Notes: generated from the sequence alone by a model not told the origin. Counted from the stretch's first letter, positions 6,833 through 16,920 are shown. The stretch is DNA of 64,000 bases from Algibacter sp. L1A34 (GCF_009796805.1 NZ_CP047029.1:1787501-1851500), one strand, 5' to 3'. Made by a program: numbers and translations.

Positions 6833-9065
6833 TAATTTTGGATATTAAGGATTGAGATAAACGCGCTGGAATCCATACAGCAATGGTAACTATATTTTCG
6901 TATTCTGTATCTCTAAAATCGAGTTTGTGTATTTGAACAGTTACAGAATCTTTCGATTTTATTTTTTCGTCTCCAGGATAAATAATTTCTCCAGTTCTTG
7001 GGTTTTTACCTTGGAATAACTGCTGTATTTCATCCTTTTTTAATCGTCTTTTTCTTTGATTACCTTTTGCAATTAAATAAACAAAACTATCTTCTGGTGG
7101 AAATTCGTCCGTGTATAAGTCGATAACAGATTTTAAATTGGTGTAAGTTGTAGAATCAGTTTGTCTAGTAAACTTCAATTCATTAAGCAAGTCAGTAAAT
7201 AAATCCCTCAAAGGGATTTTAGCAACAAGATGTTTTTGTTCATCTGTTCTGTCTTTATGGCCTTTATCTTCTATAAATTGTTGCTTGTATTTACTCTTAA
7301 ATTTATCAACTATGGCCCTATTACTTTCGATAATAATTTCGCTATCGTGTGGAGCCCTAATTCTAACCCATTTATTCCCAAAAGTGGTTCTTGTCAAATC
7401 CTCAGATAGCACATTGGTTCTTGTTAATCTAAACATTTCGTCTAAGACAAACCGTCTCTCCATTTCATTTAAATGTTGACCAGATAATTTATGTTCAAGT
7501 AGTTTTCTGCGTATGTCTTCTTCGTGATTAACGTATTCGCTGAATAGGTGGATATTCTCGGCATCAAGATACACTCTACAATGTCCTAAAAAGTCTTTTT
7601 TATATCCAAAGAATCGAGCTCGTTGCTGAATAGTGTCCGCATTTCCAACACCCATACTTCTTGGCATATATGTTATTGTCAACCCTTCAACAGTAAAACC
7701 CCTGTCCATTGCCTGACCACCAACAAGTATAAACGAATAGTTACTATTCCAATCAACCGAACTTCCTGCTCTTGAATTTAGTTGCTCAACAGCTGTATTA
7801 CTGATGTTATGGCCTAAAGTTCCTAAAAGAACTTCAAAAGGTTGTATTTCAGGAGCATTTGCTTTTAAGTCCTTATAGGCTTCTTTAAATTCAGAAATGA
7901 TTTGTTGTTTAGTTTCATCATTATCATTACGTTCTAATAAGACTTTTTCCCAGAGATTTTTGATATGTGTTACCCAATCATAATATATGTCGTGTTCTTC
8001 GACTAATCGTGATGGATGGACCATCATTGAGCGATTTTTGGGATTTCCCTTTTTATTACCCAATAAATAACCAGAAGTAACACTTAAAAAGAAAATACGC
8101 ATTGCTTCTTGGAGTGTGTCAGGTGCTTCTTGAAATATATTATCATCACCATAAATTTCAGAATAAGGTATTTTTCTTATGATGAAATGGTTTTCTTGAC
8201 AAAAGGCACGTCCTCCGGTATATTTTTCTCCAGGAGTTAAAAGTTGAATAAAATTAGGAGAAAGATTGTCTAAAATATTAATGAATAACGGAGCTTGTGG
8301 AGTAGCTGTATATTGTATGAAAGTATGATGTGGTAGAATGTTTTTTAAATCTCTAATTCTACGATAAATAGTACTCATTTGAATTTCAGTAAGTACCTCT
8401 CCATTACGCTCTCTTCGAGCATTTGAACTAGCTTTTGTATTCATACTTGCTTGGTCTCCTTCATCATCAATGATTAAAGTAGGGACATTTGATAAATCAA
8501 GTTTTTTTAATAGAGCAAGTAAATTTTTTAAATGACTTGTGTTTTTCATTACCGTAATCAGTAATGTTTTTTTGAAGTCATCAGGTGTATTGGGCTTTTT
8601 CCAATTTTGAAGTTCTCTTTGGATAGTGTTTTTATCTTGCGGATTTCTGGTAGGGTCTTTTGGATTGTTAAGCATTACCCATTTTCTATGAAATCCTTGA
8701 TTTATGTCTAAATCATTTTGTAACCTATTGAAAGACTGATTTACAAGGTTTGTAGAAATACCCGCTAGTACTATTACTATTTGATAATTATTGTCTCTTG
8801 CTAACGCAGTTAGCGTAGTAAAAGATAGTGTTTTTCCACTTTGAACATAACCAAAAACTAATCCAGTATCGCCATTCGTTTCTTCACTTGGATTACCACA
8901 TAATTTCATAATGTGATATGTTTCCTCTTTTACTTTTTCTTTGGCATCTGTGTCATTACCGAAAATCTTATTCAATAACTTTTCAGATTCTTCACCGTAT
9001 TCAGGTATCCAACTTTCGTCATTTAAGGTGCTAAGCATGATCTTTATATTTTCAGTTTTTGACAT
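6825..9065 (-). CDS. Z1-domain SF2 helicase-like ATPase of the defence cassette
   Basis: A 746-residue protein with superfamily 2 helicase features: Walker A GYVQSGKT (residues 72-79), DEAD-like Walker B DDEGDQ (200-205), the motif III-like YTATPQAP, and a C-terminal motor region containing GGQAMDRGFT and QQRARFFGYK. The latter part defines the Z1 domain. Z1 proteins occur in restriction-like operons beside GHKL ATPases and PD-(D/E)XK nucleases. The likely job is ATP-driven translocation or remodelling of DNA before cleavage; that is inference. The gene begins 3 bases after the MORC-like gene ends and overlaps the nuclease gene by 8 bases. Confidence 0.9.
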   Translation of the reverse strand: MSKTENIKIMLSTLNDESWIPEYGEESEKLLNKIFGNDTDAKEKVKEETYHIMKLCGNPSEETNGDTGLVFGYVQSGKTLSFTTLTALARDNNYQIVIVLAGISTNLVNQSFNRLQNDLDINQGFHRKWVMLNNPKDPTRNPQDKNTIQRELQNWKKPNTPDDFKKTLLITVMKNTSHLKNLLALLKKLDLSNVPTLIIDDEGDQASMNTKASSNARRERNGEVLTEIQMSTIYRRIRDLKNILPHHTFIQYTATPQAPLFINILDNLSPNFIQLLTPGEKYTGGRAFCQENHFIIRKIPYSEIYGDDNIFQEAPDTLQEAMRIFFLSVTSGYLLGNKKGNPKNRSMMVHPSRLVEEHDIYYDWVTHIKNLWEKVLLERNDNDETKQQIISEFKEAYKDLKANAPEIQPFEVLLGTLGHNISNTAVEQLNSRAGSSVDWNSNYSFILVGGQAMDRGFTVEGLTITYMPRSMGVGNADTIQQRARFFGYKKDFLGHCRVYLDAENIHLFSEYVNHEEDIRRKLLEHKLSGQHLNEMERRFVLDEMFRLTRTNVLSEDLTRTTFGNKWVRIRAPHDSEIIIESNRAIVDKFKSKYKQQFIEDKGHKDRTDEQKHLVAKIPLRDLFTDLLNELKFTRQTDSTTYTNLKSVIDLYTDEFPPEDSFVYLIAKGNQRKRRLKKDEIQQLFQGKNPRTGEIIYPGDEKIKSKDSVTVQIHKLDFRDTEYENIVTIAVWIPARLSQSLISKING

Positions 9066-9068
9066 AAG

Positions 9069-10631
9069 TTATAATTTTGAAAGAGAGCCGAGTAAAAGGT
9101 CATTGATATTATTTCTTAATTCTGTTACTGGAGCTCCTGACTTTTTCACAATAATTTCAGATAGGCCTAGTGCTACAACTAAACGTAATACTGGTTCGAT
9201 TACTTTGTGGTCATCACCAGCAAATTCAACCATAAATGGATGAGTAAGAGATAGTCTAACTCCTATGTTTTTATGAAACATATCTTTCTCAGGGATTAAA
9301 TGGTCACCAACTTGAATTAATTCATCAATTGACTCATCATAAGACAATTCAATATGAACCATATAATCAATATTGGAAATATTTAAGGGGAATTTCTTAT
9401 GGTAGGATTTTTCAATTTCCTTTAATTGAGGTTCCTCAATAATGTTTGTAGTAGGCTTTCCAACGACAGTTTGAACATCTTTTGCAATCTTATCTTGAAT
9501 TTTATCAGTTGTATTATCAACTACTTTCTTAGATACTTTTTGATAATTCTTAGCACTTTCACGAACTCTATACTTATCGGCTTGTTTTAAAATAGGTATT
9601 GAATTTTCGCCTTCAAGTTCGTCTTTTAATAACTCTAAAAAGGTTTCCATATTATCATCCCACTGAAAACCATCCTTAGTGTGACTTACATCAAAACCTT
9701 CAAGATGTAGTTCTCCAAAAAGTCTTTTGTATCTATGACTACCTAATGAGCCAGATAGAGCAGGAGGTCTAAAACCTTCATCATTATCTGCACTTCCTTC
9801 GATTACTCTTCCTCTTCTAAATAGTGCAAACCCACTATCTTTGACTGACATTGTTTCCATAATTGCAACAAAACCTTTAGCTCTCAATCTGCCACCATTG
9901 TGATCGTCTCCAAAATCAAAATCAACTTCTTGCTTCCAAGTCACATTTTCTGAGTTGGGAGTTTCAAAATAAGCAGTATTTAAAATTTTTGGTGTTTTGT
10001 AGCTTAGTTTTTCACCATTTATATATAAGTCTAAAATGTCCTTTCTGAAAAAATCTCTATAAATACTCGCCAAATGTCTTTTTACTTTTCCAAGTCCTCT
10101 GCGAATTGGCATTTTTTCTTCTATTCCGAATAAGGTAATTAAAGTATAGTGGGAGTTTGTCTTTGCATCTTTATTTTCAATTTGTAGCTCTTGAATTTTA
10201 TCTTCTACTATTTTTGATATATCAAAAGATACTTTACGTTCTACATTTTCGTTAAGAGCTGTTGTTTTAGCTTGCCATTTATTAGAAAACCAACAAGCTG
10301 CGGATTTCATACCCATTCCAAATTCGGACAAACGAGTATTGTCTGGTGGTAATTCCGCAGTTCTAAAAGCTCTTTGATAGTCATTAGTATGGATGCCAGC
10401 TGCGTTATCTTTAATTGTTATTTTTTGATTGTTTGTGTCAAATTCAATATCAACTCTCAACTTATAATTAACACCTTCAACTCTTTTTAACTCTTTTTCG
10501 TTTTTTAAATAGCTATCTATTGCATTATCAACAAACTCAGCTAAAGCGTAGTAAGGCTTATAGTTAAGGTGTTTTAAAACAGAAAGAATTGTAACACCTG
10601 GGCGGATGTTTACGTTATTTAATTCTTTCAT
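9069..10631 (-). CDS. MORC/MutL-like GHKL ATPase of the defence cassette
   Basis: A 520-residue protein with a GHKL ATP-binding domain: N-box AEFVDNAID with Glu32 and Asn36, G1 box DNAAG (75-79), and G2 box FGMGMKSAA (about 105-113). A second domain of S5 type follows (about 180-330). This arrangement is that of the bacterial MORC-like ATPases found in restriction-modification operons. Such ATPases are thought to clamp DNA upon ATP binding. The start overlaps the end of the cytosine methyltransferase gene by 17 bases, and the Z1 gene follows after 3 bases. The C-terminal 190 residues, rich in charged residues, have no motif I recognise. Confidence 0.88.
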   Translation of the reverse strand: MKELNNVNIRPGVTILSVLKHLNYKPYYALAEFVDNAIDSYLKNEKELKRVEGVNYKLRVDIEFDTNNQKITIKDNAAGIHTNDYQRAFRTAELPPDNTRLSEFGMGMKSAACWFSNKWQAKTTALNENVERKVSFDISKIVEDKIQELQIENKDAKTNSHYTLITLFGIEEKMPIRRGLGKVKRHLASIYRDFFRKDILDLYINGEKLSYKTPKILNTAYFETPNSENVTWKQEVDFDFGDDHNGGRLRAKGFVAIMETMSVKDSGFALFRRGRVIEGSADNDEGFRPPALSGSLGSHRYKRLFGELHLEGFDVSHTKDGFQWDDNMETFLELLKDELEGENSIPILKQADKYRVRESAKNYQKVSKKVVDNTTDKIQDKIAKDVQTVVGKPTTNIIEEPQLKEIEKSYHKKFPLNISNIDYMVHIELSYDESIDELIQVGDHLIPEKDMFHKNIGVRLSLTHPFMVEFAGDDHKVIEPVLRLVVALGLSEIIVKKSGAPVTELRNNINDLLLGSLSKL

Positions 10632-11991
10632 AATCTAGTTCATTTGATCTAATTTCCTGTTTTGATTTGTCATTAAGTTTAATGGTTTTGTGTTCCTCTT
10701 TAATCAGTTTTTCTGCAATCAATTTGACAACGGTCCCATTTACAGCATTCCCTAATGCCGAAAAACAAGTTCCTAAATTTTCGGGTAACTCTATGCCATT
10801 TAGAGATTGAATACGAGCACCTTCAGATGGAGTTATATATCTCTTTTCCCAACCAATAATAGGTATTTGGGTACTTACTGTAACTAATGAAGGAAAAAAA
10901 TCAGTTTTCTTAATTCTAACACCAGAACCTCTAAATTGTATAACATATTTAGATATGTCTCTTTCTCCACCTTGTACATTCCATTCAAGTTTTTGCCAAC
11001 TAGACACATTTAATTCCTTTAATTTTTTTACAACAGGTTCTAATTCTACTTTATACTTCTCGTAAAAGGCTCTGTTTTTTCTTATATAATTTTTTTTCCA
11101 GTTAGGAAAAGGAATAGGTTTATCTGTATCTTTATGTAATTGGTTTTTTTGTGCGTAATTAGGTAAGTTGTTGATTTTTAATTCTCTGCTCATCCCTTTA
11201 AGTGGTACTCCATATTTTCCTTTATATTTTCCTAAAACATTTGTGGGTATTCTAAATGGTATTTCAATCTCAAAGGGGTAAGTCGCTCCGAATTCCATAC
11301 TCCATATGGGAAACCCAGGTAATTTATCTTCAATAGGTATTTTGTCAATAAACTCTTGCCATAGTTGGATAACTTTAATTTTATCGTCTTCAAGTTTTGT
11401 GGCTTCAATAGGATTCGTGTCTAAAAAGTTTAAAATAGAATCTGTAGCATTTAAAGAATCTGGCCAATTAAAATATTCTATGTTATCTCTAGATCCAACT
11501 ATGAAAATTCTTTCTCTGTGTTGTGGAATTCCATAGTTATGTGGTGATAGTATTTTATCGTCAATGAAATAATTGAGTTGGTTTTCAAGTTTATCTTTTA
11601 TATATTTCCAAGTGTTGAAATTATCATGACTTTTGAGGTTTCTTACATTTTCTAAAATAAAATATTTTGGTTTGTGATATTCAATGATTTCAACTAACTT
11701 ATCAAAAAGATTTCCGTTTTTCTCATCTTTAAGTCCTAATTGATCACCGGCCTTAGAAAATGGTTGGCAGGGAAAACCGGCGCAAAGAATATCGAATTTT
11801 GGAATATCACATATTTCAACTTTCGTTATATCACGATTAACAGGGGTGTTGAAATTTTTCTCATATAACTTTGCTAAATGTTCTTTTTTTTCGCTGGCGA
11901 AAACGCACTCATGTCCAAGACTTTCAAGTGCTACATGAAAACCTCCTAAGCCAGCAAATAAGTCTATAAATTTTAACCTTTTGTTTTTCAT
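10615..11991 (-). CDS. Dcm-type DNA (cytosine-5-)-methyltransferase of the defence cassette
   Basis: A 458-residue C5 cytosine methyltransferase with the canonical motifs in order: motif I DLFAGLGGF (10-18), motif IV PCQ with catalytic Cys75, motif VI ENV (114-116), motif VIII QHRER (157-161), a long target-recognition region (about 190-375), and motifs IX-X ending in SALGNAVNG. It methylates cytosine in a DNA sequence that cannot be deduced here; in this context the mark should protect host DNA. It is the first gene of the minus-strand cassette and the only methyltransferase in it. The start at 11991 gives the usual short leader before motif I. Confidence 0.95.
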   Translation of the reverse strand: MKNKRLKFIDLFAGLGGFHVALESLGHECVFASEKKEHLAKLYEKNFNTPVNRDITKVEICDIPKFDILCAGFPCQPFSKAGDQLGLKDEKNGNLFDKLVEIIEYHKPKYFILENVRNLKSHDNFNTWKYIKDKLENQLNYFIDDKILSPHNYGIPQHRERIFIVGSRDNIEYFNWPDSLNATDSILNFLDTNPIEATKLEDDKIKVIQLWQEFIDKIPIEDKLPGFPIWSMEFGATYPFEIEIPFRIPTNVLGKYKGKYGVPLKGMSRELKINNLPNYAQKNQLHKDTDKPIPFPNWKKNYIRKNRAFYEKYKVELEPVVKKLKELNVSSWQKLEWNVQGGERDISKYVIQFRGSGVRIKKTDFFPSLVTVSTQIPIIGWEKRYITPSEGARIQSLNGIELPENLGTCFSALGNAVNGTVVKLIAEKLIKEEHKTIKLNDKSKQEIRSNELDYERIK

Positions 11992-12035
11992 TTTATTCTA
12001 AAAACTATGAAGCTTTGAATGCAACTCCTTACTTT

Positions 12036-12043
12036 CAAATGTA
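12036..12043 (-). promoter_or_regulatory. Candidate -7 element for the defence cassette
   Basis: On the minus strand this reads tacatttg, a match to TAnnTTTG, 45 bases upstream of the methyltransferase start. No clear TTG lies at the expected distance upstream. It is the only good match in the 113-base gap after polA. Confidence 0.35.
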
Positions 12044-12104
12044 AATTTTATTTATTAATTTATTTTACGGTTTTCCTCATTTTAAACTAAAATTATATAT
12101 TTAA

Positions 12105-14954
12105 TTAATGTGCCTCCAACCAATTCAGTCCAGTATCAATTTCAACATCTAATGGTACTTCTAGTTTATAAGCGTTTTCCATTTCGGTTTTAACTAAAGT
12201 TTTAATGCTTTCTAATTCTGGTTTAAAGACATCGAAAACCAATTCATCATGCACTTGTAGGAGCATTTTAGTTTTAAAATCGCCAGTTTCAAGCTTGTTA
12301 TAAATATTAATCATGGCAATTTTGATAATATCGGCAGCGCTACCTTGTATAGGTGCGTTTACGGCATTACGTTCTGCGGCACCACGAACTACGGCGTTTC
12401 GGGAATTGATATCTTTTAAATAACGACGACGCCCTAAAACGGTTTGCACATAACCATGGTCGCGAGCAAAATCGACTTGCTCGCTAATATATTTTCTAAG
12501 TTTCGGGTACGTTTCGTAATAGGTATCAATTAGTTCTTTAGCTTCACCACGAGATAAATCGGTTTGGTTACTTAAGCCAAAGGCAGATACACCATAAATA
12601 ATTCCGAAGTTTACCGTTTTTGCATTGCTACGTTGTTCACGAGTTACTTCATCTAAAGGTACATTAAATACTTTAGAAGCGGTAGAGGCGTGAATATCTT
12701 CGCCATTTTTAAAGGCTTCAATCATGGTTTCTTCCTTACTTAACGCGGCAATAATACGCAATTCTATCTGGCTATAATCGGCAGCTAACAGTGTGTATTC
12801 TTCACTTCTTGGCACAAAGGCTTTACGTACTTGACGACCACGTTCTGTACGAATTGGGATATTCTGTAAGTTGGGGTTGTTGCTACTTAAACGTCCCGTA
12901 GCTGCAACGGTTTGCATATAATCTGTATGTACGCGACCTGTGGCTTCTTCCACTTGTAGCGGTAAGGCATCCACATAGGTGCTTTTTAATTTGGCTAAAC
13001 CACGATATTCTAAAATATGTTGAATAATTTCGTGGTCTTTGGCTAAATAACTTAAAATTTCTTCGCCTGTTGCATACTGCCCAGTTTTGGTTTTTTTAGG
13101 TTTATCAACCAGTTTTAGTTTTTCAAAAAGAATGATTCCCAATTGTTTTGGAGAACCAATATTAAATTCTTCGCCAGCGGCATCATAAATACTTTTTTCT
13201 AAAGTTGAAATATCGTTGTTTAAGGCTTCAGCTAGAGAAAGTAGGAAATCTTTATCTAAATTAATACCTTCTAGTTCCATGGCTGCAAGCACACGAAGTA
13301 AAGGGATTTCAATCTCATCGAATAATTTTTGAGTATTGGCATCACCTAATTCTTTAGAGAAATGTTCTTTTAGTTGTAAGGTAATATCGGCATCTTCAAC
13401 TGCATATTCGGTTTGCTTTTCTAACGGCACATCGCGCATTGATAATTGGTTTTTACCTTTTTTACCAATAAGTTCTATAATAGAAATTGGTGTGTAATTT
13501 AAATAGGTTTCGGCCAATACGTCCATATTGTGGCGCATATCTGGATTAATAAGGTAATGCGCTAACATGGTATCGAACAATTTACCCTTTACGTCTACAT
13601 TGTATTTTGCTAATACTTTGATGTCGTATTTTAAATTCTGGCCCACTTTTTCGATGGTTTCACTTTCAAAAAACGGACGTAATTGCTCGATAAGTTCTTG
13701 TGCTTCGTTTTTGTTTTCTGGAAATGGTAAGTAAAAGCCTTTGCCAACTTCCCATGAAAATGAAATACCAACCAACTCGGCAATCAACGGGTTTAATCCC
13801 GTAGTTTCAGTATCGAAACATACCGAAGTTTGACTCATTAGGTTTTTAAGAAACAGTTTGGTTCCCATTCCTGGAGCAATACTTTGGTAAAAATGCGATG
13901 TATTTTCGTTTGTTTTTCTAGTATGTTCGGTTATGGTTTCTTCTTTAGCTGTACTAGAAGGATCGCCACCAAAAAGTGAAAATTGTCCAGCACCTGCCGA
14001 AGCGGTTTCCTTTGGTGTAGCTTTTTCTTCTGTACTTTTTTCAGTAGTTTCAGTTGAAGTCGCTGTGGCTTGAATCGCAAAAGTTTTGGTGAAATTATCT
14101 ATTAAGCGTCTAAATTCTAACTCTTCGAAAATCTCTGTAACCTTCGGGATATCGGGTTGATCTAATTGGAAGTCTTTCGCATGGAATTCCACCGGAACAT
14201 CCAACATTATGGTTGCTAGTTTTTTAGATAATAAACCGAGTTCTTTATTGGCTTCAATTTTTTCTTTCATTTTACCTTTAAGCTCGTGAGTATTGGCTAA
14301 AAGGTTTTCCATACTGCCATAAGCGGCTAAGAATTTTTTGGCTGTTTTTTCGCCAACGCCAGGTAATCCTGGGATATTATCACTGGCATCACCCATCATA
14401 CCAAGGAAATCGATAACTTGTAAGGGATCGGTAACTTCAAACTTTTTCTGAACTTCGGGAATGCCCCAAGTTTCGTATCCGCCACCAAACATGGGTCTGT
14501 ACATAAATATATTTTCGCTTACTAATTGCGCGAAATCTTTATCTGGCGTTACCATAAAGGTTTGGTAACCTTCTTTTTCGGCTTGTTTAGCAAGGGTTCC
14601 AATAACATCATCGGCCTCGAAACCTGCTTTTACCATAATTGGGATGTGCATGGCCTTTAAAATCTCTTGGATAATAGGTACAGCAATTTTTATGGCTTCG
14701 GGTGTTTCATCTCTGTTGGCTTTGTAGGCTTCAAACATTTCTACACGATCGGCACTGCCACCTTTATCGAAACAAACGGCTAAATGATCTGGTCGTTCAC
14801 GTTTTATTACGTCTAAAAGTGAGTTCATAAATCCTAATATAGCTGAGGTATCTGTGCCTTTAGAGTTTATTCTTGGGTTCTTTATAAAGGCATAGTAGCC
14901 ACGGAAAATTAATGCAAAAGCATCAACTAGAAATACGCGTTTGTTATCGGACAT
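12105..14954 (-). CDS. polA: DNA polymerase I
   Basis: A 949-residue family A polymerase with three modules. Residues 1-290 are the 5'-3' exonuclease (VDAFALIFRGYYAF, EADDVIG, GDASDNIPG). Residues about 370-540 are the 3'-5' exonuclease with FDTETTG and YAVEDADITL, so the proofreading acidic residues look intact. The polymerase domain has motif A DYSQIELR (about 724), motif B with KTVNFGIIYG (about 780) and motif C VHDELVFD (about 903). The linker near residue 300 is rich in Thr, Glu and Ser and of low complexity. It fills gaps in repair and removes RNA primers. The defence cassette lies directly downstream on the same strand. Confidence 0.98.
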   Translation of the reverse strand: MSDNKRVFLVDAFALIFRGYYAFIKNPRINSKGTDTSAILGFMNSLLDVIKRERPDHLAVCFDKGGSADRVEMFEAYKANRDETPEAIKIAVPIIQEILKAMHIPIMVKAGFEADDVIGTLAKQAEKEGYQTFMVTPDKDFAQLVSENIFMYRPMFGGGYETWGIPEVQKKFEVTDPLQVIDFLGMMGDASDNIPGLPGVGEKTAKKFLAAYGSMENLLANTHELKGKMKEKIEANKELGLLSKKLATIMLDVPVEFHAKDFQLDQPDIPKVTEIFEELEFRRLIDNFTKTFAIQATATSTETTEKSTEEKATPKETASAGAGQFSLFGGDPSSTAKEETITEHTRKTNENTSHFYQSIAPGMGTKLFLKNLMSQTSVCFDTETTGLNPLIAELVGISFSWEVGKGFYLPFPENKNEAQELIEQLRPFFESETIEKVGQNLKYDIKVLAKYNVDVKGKLFDTMLAHYLINPDMRHNMDVLAETYLNYTPISIIELIGKKGKNQLSMRDVPLEKQTEYAVEDADITLQLKEHFSKELGDANTQKLFDEIEIPLLRVLAAMELEGINLDKDFLLSLAEALNNDISTLEKSIYDAAGEEFNIGSPKQLGIILFEKLKLVDKPKKTKTGQYATGEEILSYLAKDHEIIQHILEYRGLAKLKSTYVDALPLQVEEATGRVHTDYMQTVAATGRLSSNNPNLQNIPIRTERGRQVRKAFVPRSEEYTLLAADYSQIELRIIAALSKEETMIEAFKNGEDIHASTASKVFNVPLDEVTREQRSNAKTVNFGIIYGVSAFGLSNQTDLSRGEAKELIDTYYETYPKLRKYISEQVDFARDHGYVQTVLGRRRYLKDINSRNAVVRGAAERNAVNAPIQGSAADIIKIAMINIYNKLETGDFKTKMLLQVHDELVFDVFKPELESIKTLVKTEMENAYKLEVPLDVEIDTGLNWLEAH

Positions 14955-14976
14955 GTTGTAAATTTTGATAGAATTT

Positions 14977-14984
14977 CAAAACTA
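14977..14984 (-). promoter_or_regulatory. Candidate -7 element for polA
   Basis: The minus strand reads tagttttg, a TAnnTTTG match 22 bases before the polA start codon. The upstream -33 box is not obvious. Confidence 0.35.
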
Positions 14985-15209
14985 CAAAAAGTTATGGTTA
15001 TAATTTAAGGTTTGAATGCTCTAAACGTGTTAAAATGTTTTAGTCGAAACTTCCCGATTTCATTTTAATAAAAACTTCAGAAATTATTATGGAATTCTTG
15101 ATGATAATACGGCCCTTTGCCTATAAAATAAGGGTGTTTGTTTTAAATAGATACTCTTAACAATTCGTTAAATCCATTTGCTATGGTAAACATTAATCGT
15201 TAATACCTT

Positions 15210-15217
15210 TATCTTTG
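15210..15217 (+). promoter_or_regulatory. Candidate -7 element of the phosphoesterase gene; decides its start
   Basis: The sequence tatctttg matches TAnnTTTG. Because an in-frame TTG at 15215 lies inside this element, translation must begin later, at the ATG at 15233. The nearest TTG upstream is about 29 bases away, so the -33 box is poor. Confidence 0.45.
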
Positions 15218-15232
15218 GCAAAAAAAGAGCAA

Positions 15233-16468
15233 ATGCTACGTTGGATTATATTTATAGGCGCTTTCCTAATTGCCGATTATTATGCCTTTCAGGCTTTTAA
15301 AACCGTTACAAAAAACCATTGGATTCATATTTTATATTGGGTAATTACCGCTTTAATTTTAGGGAATTTTGTGTATCAATTTTATGGGTTTAGCCGTCGT
15401 AATGGTTTTTCGCATGCGCACTCTTACGCTATTGGTTTGTTTATCGCGCTTTTGGTGCCAAAAATGGTGCTTGTTTTAGGTGTGTTTTTTGAAGATGTAT
15501 TTCGTGTTCCGCAAGCTATTTATCGTTATTTTACAGTGGGAGAAACTGCTAAAGGAAACTACTTTCCTTCACGCAGGCAGTTTGTAAGTAGAATTGCTTT
15601 GGGGTTAGCAGCTATCCCGTTGGCTTCTATAATTTACGGAATTTATAAAGGAAAATACAATTATAAAGTTTTAAAATACACGTTGCATTTTGAAGATTTA
15701 CCGGCAGCTTTTGATGGTTATAAAGTAACACAAATTAGTGATATCCATTCTGGAAGTTTTGACAATATGGAAAAGGTAAAATATGCCGTAGATTTAATTA
15801 ACGAACAGGAAAGTGATGTTATTCTTTTTACTGGCGATATTGTAAATAATAAGTGTGAAGAATTGGTGCCTTACAAAACGGTTTTTAATAAATTGAAAGC
15901 TAAAGATGGCTTATATTCTATACTTGGAAATCATGATTATGGCGATTATATAAACTGGGATTCCGATGCTGAAAAACAGCAGAATTTAGAAGATTTAAAG
16001 GCACTTCAAAAAGAAATAGGATTTAATTTACTTTTAAATGAAAGTACATATCTTGAGAAAAATGGTGAACGTATAGCTTTAGTTGGTGTTGAAAACTGGG
16101 GTGCTGGTGGTTTTAAAACGGCTGGCGATTTGCATAAAGCTGCTGAAAAAATTGATAAAAACGATTTTAAAATTTTGATGAGTCACGATCCATCGCACTG
16201 GGAGAAAAAAGTGATTGATGATGAGTATCATTATCATTTAACCCTAAGTGGGCATACGCATGGTATGCAGTTTGGTATAGAAATTCCAGGTTGGTTTAAA
16301 TGGAGTCCGGTAAAATGGCGTTACAAATATTGGGCTGGTATTTATCAAGAAATGGGACAATATATTAACGTAAACCGTGGTTTTGGTTATCTAGCTTTTC
16401 CCGGTCGTGTTGGTATTTGGCCAGAAATTACAGTAATTGAATTAAAAAAAGGCACAAAAACGGTATAA
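15233..16468 (+). CDS. Membrane-anchored metallophosphoesterase (YkuE/YaeI-like)
   Basis: A 411-residue protein with about four hydrophobic segments in the first 150 residues, then a calcineurin-type phosphoesterase domain with all main metal-binding blocks: DIHSG (about 167), GDIVNN (about 200), GNHDYG (about 232) and SGHTHGMQFG (about 338). The architecture is that of the YkuE/YaeI group, some of which hydrolyse lipid-linked phosphates at the membrane; the substrate here is unknown. I use the ATG at 15233, because the earlier in-frame TTG falls inside the promoter -7 element. It is transcribed away from polA and probably followed by the thioredoxin-like gene as a separate unit. Confidence 0.85.
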   Translation: MLRWIIFIGAFLIADYYAFQAFKTVTKNHWIHILYWVITALILGNFVYQFYGFSRRNGFSHAHSYAIGLFIALLVPKMVLVLGVFFEDVFRVPQAIYRYFTVGETAKGNYFPSRRQFVSRIALGLAAIPLASIIYGIYKGKYNYKVLKYTLHFEDLPAAFDGYKVTQISDIHSGSFDNMEKVKYAVDLINEQESDVILFTGDIVNNKCEELVPYKTVFNKLKAKDGLYSILGNHDYGDYINWDSDAEKQQNLEDLKALQKEIGFNLLLNESTYLEKNGERIALVGVENWGAGGFKTAGDLHKAAEKIDKNDFKILMSHDPSHWEKKVIDDEYHYHLTLSGHTHGMQFGIEIPGWFKWSPVKWRYKYWAGIYQEMGQYINVNRGFGYLAFPGRVGIWPEITVIELKKGTKTV

Positions 16469-16588
16469 ACACCCTTTAGTATTGCTGTTTCTGTGAAATT
16501 GTTTATATTTATAATTATCAAACAAAATCTATAATCACTATTTTCTATCCAATTAGAAAACTATTAAATAGACTTAAAACCTTATAGT

Positions 16589-16885
16589 ATGTCAAAATTT
16601 GGGGAACTTATCGATGTTGATATTCCAGTATTATTAGACTTTTTTACAGAAGATAATGAAGAATCTAAAGCCATGCACGTCGTTTTACGCGATGTAGCGG
16701 CAGCGATTGGTAATAAAGCTAAGGTAATAAAAATTGATGTCGAAAAAAACCAAGAACTTACCGAAGCATTGAGTGTTAAAGGTCTGCCAACATTAATTGT
16801 TTATAAAGATGGCGAAATGAAATGGCGCCACAGCGGGCAGCAAGATGCCAATACGCTTATAGATATCATTGAGCAATACGTATAA
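16589..16885 (+). CDS. Thioredoxin-fold protein lacking the CxxC motif
   Basis: A 98-residue single-domain protein with the thioredoxin layout: VLLDFFTE strand, then VIKIDVEKN, then the cis-proline block GLPTLIVYKDGE. Where thioredoxins have WCGPC this protein has TEDNEESKA, so both redox cysteines are missing; there is no cysteine anywhere in it. It cannot act as a dithiol oxidoreductase and more likely acts as a binding partner or chaperone-like protein. Upstream is the phosphoesterase gene 120 bases away; downstream is a convergent gene. Confidence 0.85.
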   Translation: MSKFGELIDVDIPVLLDFFTEDNEESKAMHVVLRDVAAAIGNKAKVIKIDVEKNQELTEALSVKGLPTLIVYKDGEMKWRHSGQQDANTLIDIIEQYV

Positions 16886-16920
16886 TTTTATAATCTCTTA
16901 TATTTTGAGATATTAGAATT

